Positions 34,138-43,809 are shown, counted from the stretch's first letter. The stretch: 64,000 nucleotides of DNA from CAIKMD01 sp035552195 (GCA_035552195.1 DASZLU010000129.1:1-64000); one strand, 5' to 3'. Notes: generated by a model from the letters alone, not told the origin. Program-made: numbers and translations.

Positions 34138-35031
34138 CTAACCGCGCTTCAGCGCCGCGCGCGCGAAGCTCAGATCCCACATTACGAGCGGATTGAAATC
34201 CTTCAGCTCGGGCATGCGCAACAGCGCCATGCGACGCGTGTTGGCAATGCCTTCGGCTGTAGGGATCGGCTGCTCGGAGAGCTCGTCGCGCAGAATGCCG
34301 TAGACCCGCTCCATCGCGGCGCGTTCGTCGAGCTTCAACAGCTTCGCCGGCTCGCTCATGCAGATTTCCATCGCCTCGACCGGCTCGTGCTTGAAAACGC
34401 GTGATGCATCGAAAGCCGCCTCGACCAGCTTCTGGACGTCGTCGCGTCGCGATGAAACGAAGCTTTCGAGCGTCGTCAGCGTGACGTTGCCGATGAAGCC
34501 GTAAGGCTCCGGGTCCATTTGCTTCAGGCCGGCGGTGCGCGGCTCGTCTTGGTAGAAATTGGTGACGAAGGTGCCGTGGCATTCGCCGCTCACGACTTTC
34601 TTCCATTGGCCCCAGCGTCCGACCTCGTCCTCCGACACGGTGACCTGCCCGACGTCGTCGGCGAGCCCGTGATCCTTGAGCCAGAGACCCGGAATAAGCT
34701 GTGACGGGCCGACGCCGCGGATTGCCAATTTCTTGCCCTTGAGATCGGCGAGCTTGCCGATGCTCGGGTGCACGAAAAGCTTCTCGTTCAGATTGGAGAC
34801 GGCGGTGGCGACGCTGACCAGCTTCTCGCCCTTCGCGCGCAGGGCTTGAAGCTGCCAGTAATTCTCGGCGAGGAAATCGGTCGCGCCTTCCAACAGAAAT
34901 TCGGGAAAGCGACCGCCGAGTTCGGCCTTGGTGAGGACGACATCGAGGCCGAGCTTCTTGGCGCAAGCCCGCAGCGTATAGAGATAAGGCGCGCGATCGT
35001 AGTCGCGATAGAGAATCCGAATCGTGCTCAT
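34138..35031 (-). CDS. NMT1/THI5-like substrate-binding protein without signal peptide
   Basis: A 297-aa protein of the NitT/TauT/THI5-type binding fold. Signatures include GGRFPEFLLEGATDFLAENY, the LADLKGKKLAIRGVGPSQ segment (typical of NMT1-like) and the C-terminal DFNPLVMWDLSFA. It starts directly with MSTIRILYRDY and no signal peptide is visible in the frame; the frame upstream is not open to a plausible longer start. Either the protein works in the cytoplasm (as THI5-type proteins can) or the enzyme has another role. It is encoded after the RidA gene in the same direction. Confidence 0.75.
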   Translation of the reverse strand: MSTIRILYRDYDRAPYLYTLRACAKKLGLDVVLTKAELGGRFPEFLLEGATDFLAENYWQLQALRAKGEKLVSVATAVSNLNEKLFVHPSIGKLADLKGKKLAIRGVGPSQLIPGLWLKDHGLADDVGQVTVSEDEVGRWGQWKKVVSGECHGTFVTNFYQDEPRTAGLKQMDPEPYGFIGNVTLTTLESFVSSRRDDVQKLVEAAFDASRVFKHEPVEAMEICMSEPAKLLKLDERAAMERVYGILRDELSEQPIPTAEGIANTRRMALLRMPELKDFNPLVMWDLSFARAALKRG

Positions 35032-35046
35032 CGCGCGCCGCGCCGC

Positions 35047-35436
35047 CTATTTCTGGGTGACAGCGATGAATTCGATCTGGATGATGAAGCCGCCTGGCAA
35101 CTCGCCGCCGATCGTGTGGCGCACCGGCCGGTCATGCTCGTCCGGGAACATCGCGATCCAGTATTTGTTGACGACCTCGCGCATGTTCCGGTCGGCGAGA
35201 TAGACGACCATCTTGCCGATATCGCCGACCGTGCCGCCGACTTCCTCGACGCAGGCTTTCACATTGGCGAAAGCATGCTCGATCTGCTTCTCGGCATCCT
35301 TCGGCAGCTCGCCGGTCGAGAGGTCGGTGCCCGACAGCGCGGACGAAAAGATCACGTTGCCCACCCGCGTGACCGTCGGGAAAGGCTGCTTGTGCATGGG
35401 CTTTCCCTTGGGGTGTGCGCCTTGGCGATGCTTCAT
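35047..35436 (-). CDS. RidA/YjgF-family deaminase
   Basis: A 129-aa RidA-type enamine/imine deaminase. The C-terminal half has the family signature AFANVKACVEEVG..DIGKMVVYL and the closing IIQIEFIAV. ATG 35436 follows GGGAGA. Family members hydrolyse reactive enamines or imines, and in catabolic clusters act on ring-derived products such as aminoacrylate. It is first in a short minus-strand run with the binding protein and divergent from the amidohydrolase gene (119 bp between starts). The arginine usual near position 105 is probably the one in VRHTIGG. Confidence 0.87.
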   Translation of the reverse strand: MKHRQGAHPKGKPMHKQPFPTVTRVGNVIFSSALSGTDLSTGELPKDAEKQIEHAFANVKACVEEVGGTVGDIGKMVVYLADRNMREVVNKYWIAMFPDEHDRPVRHTIGGELPGGFIIQIEFIAVTQK

Positions 35437-35555
35437 TTCTGTCTCCCTATTGTGCGTTTGTTGCAATTGAAAAAGAGCATAGAACATCGCGCGTTTTCTT
35501 GCCAGCCGCCCTGCACTTCGCGATACTCGCCGCAACACGTAAAGGGAGGATCGCG

Positions 35556-36653
35556 ATGTACAAGGGCAAGAAAGTTTTCGACGTTCACGGCCACATTTCG
35601 ACACCGCCGCATTTCCGCGCCGCGGCGATGAATCTCATCGCCCTGCGCACGGCGGCGGAAAGCGCGGCCATGCCGGAGCCGGCGGTGAAGGCGGCGCTCG
35701 AGCGCCATCTGCGCATGCTCGACGAGCGCAATGTCGATGTGCAACTCGTCTCGCCGCGGCCCGTGGCGATGCTGCATTGGGAGCGGACCTATCTCGTCGA
35801 ATCTTGGACCGACATCACCAACAAGGTGATCTTCGACCAGACCAAGCGCCATCCCGATCGCTTCGTCGGCGTCGGTCAATTGCCGCAAAGCCCGGACATG
35901 AACATCAAAGGCTGCGTCAAGACGCTTGAGAAATGCGTCAAGGAATACCAATTCGTCGGCGCGACGCTGAACCCCGATCCGGGCGGCGATCGCCAGGCGC
36001 CGGGCATGGACGACGAAGCCTGGTTCCCGCTGTATGAGAAGGCGGAAGCGCTGCAGGCGACGCTGGTCGTGCATCCCTCGATCTCGCGCGATCCGCGGCT
36101 CGACCGCATCCCGCATTCCTATCAATACAACAACATGACGGAAGAAACGCTGGCGACCTTGCTGCTTGAGAACAGCGACGTGTTCCAGCGCTTTCCCAAG
36201 CTGAAAATCCTCATCTGTCATTGCGGCGGCTGCTTGCGCCGCCTGATGGAAGCCGGCGAGGTCGTCGATTACACCAAAGAATCGCGCGGCGCCGACAATG
36301 TCATCGGTTTGACGGGCGAGCGCGGCGGCGGCCAAGCGACGGAGAAAGATGCTGCGGTCGACGTGCCGCCGCCTCCCGGTCCCGATCTCAGCGAGAATCT
36401 CTTCTTCGATACCTGCTCCTACGATCCGTTCTATCTCGCCGCCGCGATCCGTCAGCGTGGGCCGCATCGCATGGCCTTCGGCACCGAATCGCCCGGCTCA
36501 GGCTCGGCGCAACGCAACCCGATCACCGGCCGTCCGGCGGACGACATCCTTGCCACGATCGACAGCTTCGACTTCCTCAGCGAAGCCCAGAAGATTCAGA
36601 TGGTGAACACCAACCCGCTGAAATTCTTCTCGCTGCTGGCAAAGCGGGTGTGA
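35556..36653 (+). CDS. ACMSD/LigJ-type amidohydrolase
   Basis: A 365-aa amidohydrolase-2 family TIM barrel. The HxH motif is at H11/H13 (FDVHGHIS), another metal histidine lies in VVHPSIS, and the ICHCGG segment is conserved. The usual metal Asp in the FGTDYP position is a Glu (FGTESPGSG). Members with this Glu include hydratases and decarboxylases acting on meta-cleavage products, such as the LigJ/OMA hydratase kind. Near a LigB-type dioxygenase, a role in ring-cleavage product breakdown is likely; the reaction is not certain. ATG 35556 follows AAAGGGAGG. Confidence 0.8.
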   Translation: MYKGKKVFDVHGHISTPPHFRAAAMNLIALRTAAESAAMPEPAVKAALERHLRMLDERNVDVQLVSPRPVAMLHWERTYLVESWTDITNKVIFDQTKRHPDRFVGVGQLPQSPDMNIKGCVKTLEKCVKEYQFVGATLNPDPGGDRQAPGMDDEAWFPLYEKAEALQATLVVHPSISRDPRLDRIPHSYQYNNMTEETLATLLLENSDVFQRFPKLKILICHCGGCLRRLMEAGEVVDYTKESRGADNVIGLTGERGGGQATEKDAAVDVPPPPGPDLSENLFFDTCSYDPFYLAAAIRQRGPHRMAFGTESPGSGSAQRNPITGRPADDILATIDSFDFLSEAQKIQMVNTNPLKFFSLLAKRV

Positions 36654-36660
36654 GGCGGAG

Positions 36661-37671
36661 TTAGCGCCCCGCTTTTACGTCGGCCGCCAGTTCGCGCACC
36701 GTCGCCAGCACTTTGGCGTGGGCGTCGTCGGTGGCTGCCCAAGCCTCGATGATCGGTGCAACGCGCGCGGTCCAAGCGGCGCGCTGTTCCGGGGTCAGCG
36801 TGACGATTTTGTGATCCTTCGAGGCGTCGAGCTTGGCGCGCACGCTTTGCTCGAAACGGTCGAGTGTTGCTCCGACACGACGGCTTTGCGCCTCGCCGGA
36901 ATTCTCATCGAGGATTTTCCGCGCCTCGGGCGGGAGACTTTGATATTTAGCTTTCGCCATCCACACGCCGCCCGGGCCACCGCCGAGCGAGGCGAGGAGG
37001 TGATAACGCGTCACCTCGTCGAGCTTGAAATCGACGAGCGGCGCCATGGGGAAGCTCATGCCATCGGCCGTGTTGCGCTGCAAGGCTTGATAGCTGTCGC
37101 TGAGACCGATCGAGAGCGGTGTCCCGCCGAGTTTCTGGATCATCGACACCGGAATCTGGCCGGCAACGATGATCCGGAGCCCGCTCAAATCCGCGAGAGG
37201 CGCCGGCGGTACTTTGGTTAAGTGCAGCGCGACTTGCGGAAAGGCATAGAAATAAAGCGGCACGATCTGGTCGAACTCGGAATCGAGCAGGCCTGATTTA
37301 TACAGCCGCCAAAACACGACCGATTCCTGCTCGGCCGAATCCATGACGAAAGGCAGCGCCATCGCTTGGCTGAGCTGAAATTTGCCGGCGATATAGTTCA
37401 GCGAGCCGAAGGTGATCTGGATCACATCGCTGATCAGGCGATCGTAGAAATTCGTGCTGTTGGCGAGAGCGAAGCCGTCGCGGATATCGATCGAGACGAT
37501 GTCCTTGCCAGCTTCGTTCACGCGGTTGGCCCACCCGTGATAATTCTCCTGTCCGACCTGAGATGTCGGGGAGGAAATCGTCGTCATGATGAGCTTCGTT
37601 TCGTCGGCATTGACGCTCGCTGCAGCGAAGAGCAGCGCGGCGATGCCGAGTGCGAGACGGTGCAGGATCAT
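36661..37671 (-). CDS. TRAP transporter solute-binding protein (DctP family), first copy
   Basis: A 336-aa periplasmic binding protein. Signal peptide with cleavage at ASVNA-DE (about residue 23). Mature sequence begins ETKLIMTT and includes LSGLRIIVAGQIP, where DctP-type proteins bind a carboxylate with a conserved arginine. ATG 37671 overlaps the stop of the Rieske gene (ATGA), so it is translationally coupled. It is a paralogue of the second copy three genes upstream. No DctQ or DctM membrane genes are present. Confidence 0.87.
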   Translation of the reverse strand: MILHRLALGIAALLFAAASVNADETKLIMTTISSPTSQVGQENYHGWANRVNEAGKDIVSIDIRDGFALANSTNFYDRLISDVIQITFGSLNYIAGKFQLSQAMALPFVMDSAEQESVVFWRLYKSGLLDSEFDQIVPLYFYAFPQVALHLTKVPPAPLADLSGLRIIVAGQIPVSMIQKLGGTPLSIGLSDSYQALQRNTADGMSFPMAPLVDFKLDEVTRYHLLASLGGGPGGVWMAKAKYQSLPPEARKILDENSGEAQSRRVGATLDRFEQSVRAKLDASKDHKIVTLTPEQRAAWTARVAPIIEAWAATDDAHAKVLATVRELAADVKAGR

Positions 37672-38909
37672 GCTTTCGGCGATCCCATGGCGCGGTCCCA
37701 TTCCTGCTTCACCGCGTCCGGCATGCCGGCCTGGAAGGGGAAGACCGGAGCGCGACCCGGCTCCATGCGGCGGCCGATGCCGTCCATCGTGCCGTCGCGA
37801 TCGGCGACTGGCAGCACGACGTTGGCGGCGACCACCGGGTCGCGGATCACCGCTTTCGGATCGCCGCCCGCCGCGATCGTGTCCAGATCTTTGAGGAAAC
37901 GCCGGCGGATCATGGTGATGCCGAGATCGCTGGTGCCGAGGAATTCCTTGTCGCGCTGGGCGATCGTGCCCTGGCCGATCCAGGCGATGAAGTCCTGGTT
38001 CATGATGTGGCTGTGGAGATAGCGCCCGGTCTTCGGGTCGCGCACCGGTCCGTTCCACGTTGGAATCGTGTTCTGTTCATAGGGCTGACGGTCTTTCGGA
38101 ACGTGCGCATAGAACCAGCCGACGCTCAACGTGTTGGTGTCGTCAACCGGCACGCGGAATTCGACATGCGTGCCGGTGAAGAGCGCGTAAGGCCAAAGGC
38201 AAACACGGCCGACGGTCCAGAGCGGATCGCTCTCGCCGCTCACGTCGGTGATACGCTTATAGGTGTATCCGTATTCGAACTCCTCGAAGCCGATTTTCAT
38301 ATGCTTCGGCGCGGTGACGCTCTTGCCCAGCATGCGCAGATTCCAATGGCTGTGCTGCCATTCGTTATGGACCGGATCGATCGAGTTCTCCTGACATTGC
38401 AGCCAGTTGCAATCGAGCTCGCTCAGCACGATCTGGCGGAAGCCGTTCTTCCACGCGAAGAATTCCCAGCGCGGCAGGCACGGCGCCGGCGTCGGCCCGA
38501 GATAGGCCCAAAGCAGCCCACCGCATGCCTCGACCGGATAGGCTTTGACCTTCACCTGTGCCTTGAGATTGGCCTCGGGATGCGCGACGTCGTCATAAGG
38601 CTGCTCGAGGCAATTGCCTTGGGCATCGAAATGCCAGCCGTGATAGGAGCAGCGCAGTCCGCATTCCTCGATATAGCCATAAGCGAGATCGGCGCGTCGA
38701 TGCGGGCAATGGCGGTCAAGCAAGCCGTAATTGCCGCTCTTATCTTTGTAGAGCGTCAGGTCTTCGCCCATCAGCCGCACCGACTTGGTCGGGTGCTCGT
38801 CGAATTCGCTGGTGCCGGCGATCGGCCACCAATAGCGGCGCAACAATTCGCCCATTGGCGTGCCGGCGCTGGTTTGGGTCAGCAGTGTATTCTGTTCGGC
38901 GGATAGCAT
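37668..38909 (-). CDS. Rieske non-haem iron oxygenase, alpha subunit
   Basis: A 413-aa ring-hydroxylating or demethylating oxygenase of the phthalate 4,5-dioxygenase/vanillate-demethylase type (single-component alpha). The Rieske cluster is bound by C68-P-H70 and C87-x-x-H90 (HCPHR...CSYHGW). The mononuclear iron site is formed by DPVHNEWQH near residues 181-190. Such enzymes insert oxygen into aromatic rings or remove methyl groups and need a separate reductase, none of which is in the window. It sits between two TRAP binding-protein genes. Confidence 0.9.
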   Translation of the reverse strand: MLSAEQNTLLTQTSAGTPMGELLRRYWWPIAGTSEFDEHPTKSVRLMGEDLTLYKDKSGNYGLLDRHCPHRRADLAYGYIEECGLRCSYHGWHFDAQGNCLEQPYDDVAHPEANLKAQVKVKAYPVEACGGLLWAYLGPTPAPCLPRWEFFAWKNGFRQIVLSELDCNWLQCQENSIDPVHNEWQHSHWNLRMLGKSVTAPKHMKIGFEEFEYGYTYKRITDVSGESDPLWTVGRVCLWPYALFTGTHVEFRVPVDDTNTLSVGWFYAHVPKDRQPYEQNTIPTWNGPVRDPKTGRYLHSHIMNQDFIAWIGQGTIAQRDKEFLGTSDLGITMIRRRFLKDLDTIAAGGDPKAVIRDPVVAANVVLPVADRDGTMDGIGRRMEPGRAPVFPFQAGMPDAVKQEWDRAMGSPKA

Positions 38910-38929
38910 CGTTTGTGCCCCTTCGGCGG

Positions 38930-39946
38930 TTACTTGCCGGTGTTCACCTCAGCGAGGATTTGCTTGAAGGCCGCAAGAATCTTAGCGCCATCCGGCGTGG
39001 CTTTCACCCAATCGTCCGTGACCGGCTCGATCCGCCGGTGCCAGCTCTCGGTTTGTGCCGGCGTCAGGCCGACAATGGTTTGGCCGCTTTCCGCCGCGAC
39101 GATGGCGCGCGATTCCTTCTGCGCATTGTCGTAATACTGTCCGGCAAGCCGAGTTTGCGTCTCGCCGGAATGCGCATCCATGATCTTCTGCGCTTCAGGC
39201 GAGAGCGCTTTATAACGCTTCTGAGTCATGAACAGCATCGCAAACGAGGCGCCCATCGGCGTCTCGACATGAAAATGCGTAACCTCGTCGAGCTTGAAGG
39301 TGCGGAGCCCCTGGTAAATCATCGAGGCGCCGTCGATGGTCCGGCGCTGAATCCCTTCATAGAGATCGGGTGCCGTGAGCGAGGACGGCGCGGCGCCCAT
39401 CGCAGCGAGAGCCTGAGTCATCGCCTTCGCGCCGGCCGCGATCTTGAGCCCGTCGAGTTTGTCGAGATTGGGAATCGGTTTTGCCATATGCAGCCCCGCT
39501 TGAGGCAGCGAGGCGAAGAGGATCGGGTGGATGTCGTGGAATTCGGCGTCGAGCATCCCGGTCTTATAAAGACGCCAGAACGCGATCGAGGCGCGTTCCG
39601 AACTGTCGGCCAGAAAGGGCAGGTTCATGATCCCGGAGCGCGGGAATTTGCCGGAGATGAAATTGAGCTGGCCAATCGCGATCTGAACGACATCGTCAAA
39701 GACCCGGTCGTAATAATTCGCGTGGTTGGCGATGGCGCCGCCGTCGCGCACATCGATGCGCAAGACCCCGGCACCGTCGGTATTGATGCCGTCGGCCCAA
39801 GGATGCAGCAGTCGTGTGTTGATCTCAAGCGTACCGGGATCGGTGGTGGCGAAAATCAGCGTCGTTTCGTCAGCGCGAGCGCTGTGGCCACCGGCAACAA
39901 GCCATGCTGCCATCGCGACAATCGCGATCCCGATACCCCTTATCAT
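38930..39946 (-). CDS. TRAP transporter solute-binding protein (DctP family), second copy
   Basis: A 338-aa binding protein with a signal peptide ending at HSARA-DE. It aligns along its length with the first copy, sharing DETxLI, the NxxYDRxxxDVVQI region, FWRLYK and the LDEVT segment, so the two arose by duplication. Both are coded in one operon with the Rieske oxygenase between them. No permease is next to either. Confidence 0.87.
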   Translation of the reverse strand: MIRGIGIAIVAMAAWLVAGGHSARADETTLIFATTDPGTLEINTRLLHPWADGINTDGAGVLRIDVRDGGAIANHANYYDRVFDDVVQIAIGQLNFISGKFPRSGIMNLPFLADSSERASIAFWRLYKTGMLDAEFHDIHPILFASLPQAGLHMAKPIPNLDKLDGLKIAAGAKAMTQALAAMGAAPSSLTAPDLYEGIQRRTIDGASMIYQGLRTFKLDEVTHFHVETPMGASFAMLFMTQKRYKALSPEAQKIMDAHSGETQTRLAGQYYDNAQKESRAIVAAESGQTIVGLTPAQTESWHRRIEPVTDDWVKATPDGAKILAAFKQILAEVNTGK

Positions 39947-39959
39947 CGATGTCTCGCTT

Positions 39960-41714
39960 TCAGTGACCGCGTAAGCTCGCCGTGCGGTCTTTGTCGAGCT
40001 TCATCGTCGCAGAGTCGATGGCGACACCGTAATCGCGCTCGGCCGTCTCGAGCGAGACATAGCCGTTGAGCACGTCTTCCAGTACGTCCTCGGCCGGCCG
40101 CTTCTTTGGATCGCCATAGCCGCCACCGCCCGGCATCTCGACCATGAAGGTCTCGCCCGGCTCCATGCGGATCGTCTCCAGCGGCTTCAAAGGCCGCTCG
40201 TGATTAGTACCGCGGTTGAGGGTTGCGCTCACCACCGGCGGATTCTGCCCGTCGAAGATGCCCCAGCCGCCGAATTTGAATTGATGGCCGAGGCGCAACG
40301 TCGTCGTCGCGTGACCGAGCAATTCGTATTCCTTGCGATTGCCGATACCTCCGCGATGCGTGCCGGCGCCGCACGAATCGGTGATCCATTCATAGCGTTT
40401 CACACGGATCGGGAACTCGGTCTCTATCACCTCGATCGGCGTATTCGGCGTCACATTGAGGAAGCCGACCGTGCCAGACGAGCCGTCGTGATCCGACTTG
40501 CCGCCTTGTGCGGAAGTGAACAGCTCGTACTGCACCGCCTTGCGGCCGGTGCGATTCTGGTCGTAACCGACCGCGATCGCGCCCAGGCCCAGACCGGGCG
40601 AGGCAACGGCGCGGCTTGGGTTGAACTTCGCGAGGGCGCGGTTGCAGGTGCTGTAAAGCACATTGGCAAGGCCAAAATAGGAATTGATCGGCGCCGGCCA
40701 TTTGGGATTGGTGATCTTGCCTTCAGGATTGATAAAATGGATGACGCGCCGCATGCCGTCGTTGAACGGAATGGTCGGGTCGAGCATCGTCACCAGCGCC
40801 ATCACTGCCGCGACATGGCTTACCTGAGGCCTGAGATTGGTCGGGCCCTTCACCTGATCGTTGGTCTCGGAATAATCGAAGGTGATGTCGCGGCCCTTCT
40901 TTACCACCTTCACGTGGATGCGCAGCGGCTTGTCGAGATCGACGCCATCGTGATCGACCATCGCCTCGGCTTCGGCCTCGCCATCGGGCCACGCCTCGAT
41001 ACCGTCGCGCACGCGCTTCTCCGACATCGCCAGCACCGCCGGCATCGCCGCTTTGATCGTCTCAGTACCGTATTCGTTGCAGAGTGCACGCACCTGATCG
41101 GCGCCAACGAGCGTGCAGCCGACCTGTGCGCGCAGATCGCCCTCGATGATCTCGGGAATGCGGCAATTGTGCCGGATGATCGCCAGCACTTCGGGAATGA
41201 CGCCGTCCTTGGTCCAGAACTTGACGCCGGGCAGGATCAGCCCTTCGTGGAATATCTCGCGCGCCGCGGCGCCGGACGAGCCGGGGACGAGGCCGCCGAC
41301 ATCGGGCTTATGCGCGTGCGAGCCGCTGAAGCCGATGACTTCGCCGTCGACGAAGATCGGCGTGATGATGACCACGTCGGGGACATGCAAGGTCCCGCCG
41401 AGATAGGGATCGTTGGAGATGAAGCAATCGCCGTCCTTCATCGTCGCGATCGGATAGCGGTCGAGGATGCTTCGTACGGTGTAGAGATACGAGAAGAGAT
41501 GCAGTGGTCCGCCCGAGCCCTCGATGCAATTGCCTTCGGTGTCGAGCAGGGTGCACGAGCCGTCATGCGATTCGCGCAAGATGGTGGAATAGCCGCTGTG
41601 GAACAGCAGATGCTCCATCGTCGAGACCAGCTCTTGCAGGCGGGCGATGATGATTTCGAGCGTGATCGGATCGAGCTTCATCGGAGGCCTTCCGTTCGTC
41701 GTATTCGTGCTCAT
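39960..41714 (-). CDS. Hydantoinase B / oxoprolinase subunit-B-like protein
   Basis: A 584-aa hydantoinase B family protein. ATG 41714 overlaps the stop of the A subunit by 4 nt. The N-terminus has LDPITLEIIIARLQELV, followed by FSGYST..DGSCTLL, and later GGGGYGDPKK, the signature of the B subunit. With the A subunit it makes an ATP-dependent amidase or carboxylase (N-methylhydantoinase, 5-oxoprolinase, or acetone/acetophenone carboxylase-type enzymes). The substrate is unknown. Confidence 0.9.
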   Translation of the reverse strand: MSTNTTNGRPPMKLDPITLEIIIARLQELVSTMEHLLFHSGYSTILRESHDGSCTLLDTEGNCIEGSGGPLHLFSYLYTVRSILDRYPIATMKDGDCFISNDPYLGGTLHVPDVVIITPIFVDGEVIGFSGSHAHKPDVGGLVPGSSGAAAREIFHEGLILPGVKFWTKDGVIPEVLAIIRHNCRIPEIIEGDLRAQVGCTLVGADQVRALCNEYGTETIKAAMPAVLAMSEKRVRDGIEAWPDGEAEAEAMVDHDGVDLDKPLRIHVKVVKKGRDITFDYSETNDQVKGPTNLRPQVSHVAAVMALVTMLDPTIPFNDGMRRVIHFINPEGKITNPKWPAPINSYFGLANVLYSTCNRALAKFNPSRAVASPGLGLGAIAVGYDQNRTGRKAVQYELFTSAQGGKSDHDGSSGTVGFLNVTPNTPIEVIETEFPIRVKRYEWITDSCGAGTHRGGIGNRKEYELLGHATTTLRLGHQFKFGGWGIFDGQNPPVVSATLNRGTNHERPLKPLETIRMEPGETFMVEMPGGGGYGDPKKRPAEDVLEDVLNGYVSLETAERDYGVAIDSATMKLDKDRTASLRGH

Positions 41715-43780
41715 GGATTCACCTCGATGATGATATTGCCGTAACGCTCGATCTCGGCTTTCTGGCCCGGCAGGATGACGGTCGTCGAATCGAGCTGTTC
41801 GATGATCGCCGGACCGTCGATGATGGCGCCGGCGCCAAGCTTCGCGCGATCGAAGATCGGCGTGTCGAGGTAGCCATCCTTTTCGTCGAACAGCACCTGG
41901 CGGCGTGCGACCGGCTTCGGATCGCGTGCGCCCTTCGGCAGCTCGGGCAGATCGAGCTTTGCCACTTCGGCGATCGACATGACGCGGACATTGACGATGT
42001 CGGGGATTTCGCCCGTCGCGGCCGTGCCGTAGACCTCTTTGTGAAGCTGGTCGAACGCGGCGCGCACCTTCGCCTTGTCGGGTTCGGTGAAGGAATCGTT
42101 GCTGCAATCGATCGTCAATTCATATCCCTGGAAGGGATATCGCATGTCGAGCTGCCGCTGCAGCTTCACGGCCGTTGGCTCGAACCCTTCTTGCGCAGCC
42201 TCGCGCCGCGCGCGCTCTTCGAGTTGCGCGAAGATCGCATTGAGCTCGTCGACCGGCACTTTGGCGAGCGAGCCCATGCGGGTTTGCAGGTAGTAATGCT
42301 TCACATCGGTCTGCAACAGGCCCATGGCGCAGGAGATGCCGGGATAGGGCGGCACGATGACGCGCGGAATGCCGATATCCTTGGCGACGCGCGTACCCAG
42401 GACCGGCCCGCCGCCGCCGAACGCGAGGAGCGAGAACATGCGAGGATCGAGCCCGCGCTCGACGAAGGAGAGCCGCAGGCCGACCTCGATATTGGTACAA
42501 ACGACGCGAATGATGCCGAGCGCCGCCTGCTGCAGGCTGAGATTGAGCGGCTTGGCGATCTTCTCGCTGATCGCCTTCTCGGCGAGCTCGGGCACGATCT
42601 TGAAGCGGCCGCCGACGAAATTGTTGGGATTGAGATAGCCCAAGACGATATTCGCGTCGGTAACGGTCGGGTTCTGGCCGCCATGGCCGTAACACGCGGG
42701 GCCCGGATCGGCGCCGGCCGATTGCGGCCCGCCTTTCAGCAAGCCATCGGGACCGATATGCGCGATGGTGCCGCCGCCCGCGCCGAGAGCGCGGATCTGG
42801 ATCATCGGCGTGCCGATATCCTGATCGTGGATCCGGCCGTGGCGCGTTTCCTGATAGGCGTTCTTATAGAGCACGCTGATGTCGGTGCTGGTGCCGCCGA
42901 CATCGAAGGTCACGATGTTCGGTTCGCCGATCAGCTTGCCGAGGCCGGCACCGAAAACGACGCCCGCCGCCGGGCCAGAGAGCAGCGTCTGGTTCGGGTA
43001 TTCGGTGGCGATGTCGATCTGCATCAACCCGCCGTTCGACTGCATGATGAAGAGCTTCTTGGTTGTCAGCCCGGTCTCGCGCAGCCGCCCGGTGATCGCG
43101 CGCAGATAATTGGCGACGACGGGCCCGACATAGGCATCGAGCACTGTGGTCGACAACCGCAGATATTCGCGGATCAGCGGCAGCACCACGCTCGACAGGG
43201 AAACGCGCGCTGTCGGATGCTCCTCGTGGATGATCTCGCCGGTGCGCTTCTCGTGCTTCGGATTGATGAAGGAGAAGAGGTAGCAGACGGCGATCGACTG
43301 TACGCCCTGTTCTTTGAGCTTGCGCGCGGCCTGGCGCACGGCGTTCTCGTCGAGCGGCTCGAGCTCTTCTCCGTCGAAACCGAGGCGCCCGCCGACCTCG
43401 TGCGTCATCTTCTGCGGCACGAGCCCGACCGGCTTCTGCCAATGCGTGTCGATGAGGTCGGGCCCCATCGGCCGGTTGCCGCCGCGCATATCGTAGATCG
43501 CGCGGAAACCTTTGGTAATGAGCAAGCCCGATTTCGCGCCTTTGCCTTCGATTGTCGCATTGGTCGCGACCGTCGTGCCATGGGCGAAGAAATCGATGTC
43601 CTGCGCTTCGATCTGCGGGTGGTTCTCCATCAGATTCTGCAGACCCGCCGCGACCGCGCGCGATGGATCGACGGGAATGGACGGGACTTTCGTGACGAGG
43701 ATTTGCCCTGTCTCGATCTCCATGCCGACCACGTCGGTGAAAGTACCGCCGATATCGATGCCGACGCGCCAACCTGGCAT
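41711..43780 (-). CDS. Hydantoinase A / oxoprolinase subunit-A-like protein
   Basis: A 689-aa ATP-binding subunit. The acetokinase/sugar-kinase-like fold gives VGIDIGGTFTDVVG near residues 6-19 and the phosphate loop FDVGGTSTDIS near 292-302. The central HGTTVATNA is also typical of the family. Translationally coupled to the B subunit. Placed in the dioxygenase operon, it would handle a cyclic amide or ketone intermediate. Confidence 0.9.
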   Translation of the reverse strand: MPGWRVGIDIGGTFTDVVGMEIETGQILVTKVPSIPVDPSRAVAAGLQNLMENHPQIEAQDIDFFAHGTTVATNATIEGKGAKSGLLITKGFRAIYDMRGGNRPMGPDLIDTHWQKPVGLVPQKMTHEVGGRLGFDGEELEPLDENAVRQAARKLKEQGVQSIAVCYLFSFINPKHEKRTGEIIHEEHPTARVSLSSVVLPLIREYLRLSTTVLDAYVGPVVANYLRAITGRLRETGLTTKKLFIMQSNGGLMQIDIATEYPNQTLLSGPAAGVVFGAGLGKLIGEPNIVTFDVGGTSTDISVLYKNAYQETRHGRIHDQDIGTPMIQIRALGAGGGTIAHIGPDGLLKGGPQSAGADPGPACYGHGGQNPTVTDANIVLGYLNPNNFVGGRFKIVPELAEKAISEKIAKPLNLSLQQAALGIIRVVCTNIEVGLRLSFVERGLDPRMFSLLAFGGGGPVLGTRVAKDIGIPRVIVPPYPGISCAMGLLQTDVKHYYLQTRMGSLAKVPVDELNAIFAQLEERARREAAQEGFEPTAVKLQRQLDMRYPFQGYELTIDCSNDSFTEPDKAKVRAAFDQLHKEVYGTAATGEIPDIVNVRVMSIAEVAKLDLPELPKGARDPKPVARRQVLFDEKDGYLDTPIFDRAKLGAGAIIDGPAIIEQLDSTTVILPGQKAEIERYGNIIIEVNP

Positions 43781-43809
43781 TGAATCTCCCCCGCTTTCCT
43801 AAGCTATTT

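Noticed and set aside
41715..42107. An N-terminal extension of hydantoinase B into the A-subunit gene
   Set aside because: Low-complexity frame over conserved hyuA sequence; the ATGA overlap gives a normal start.
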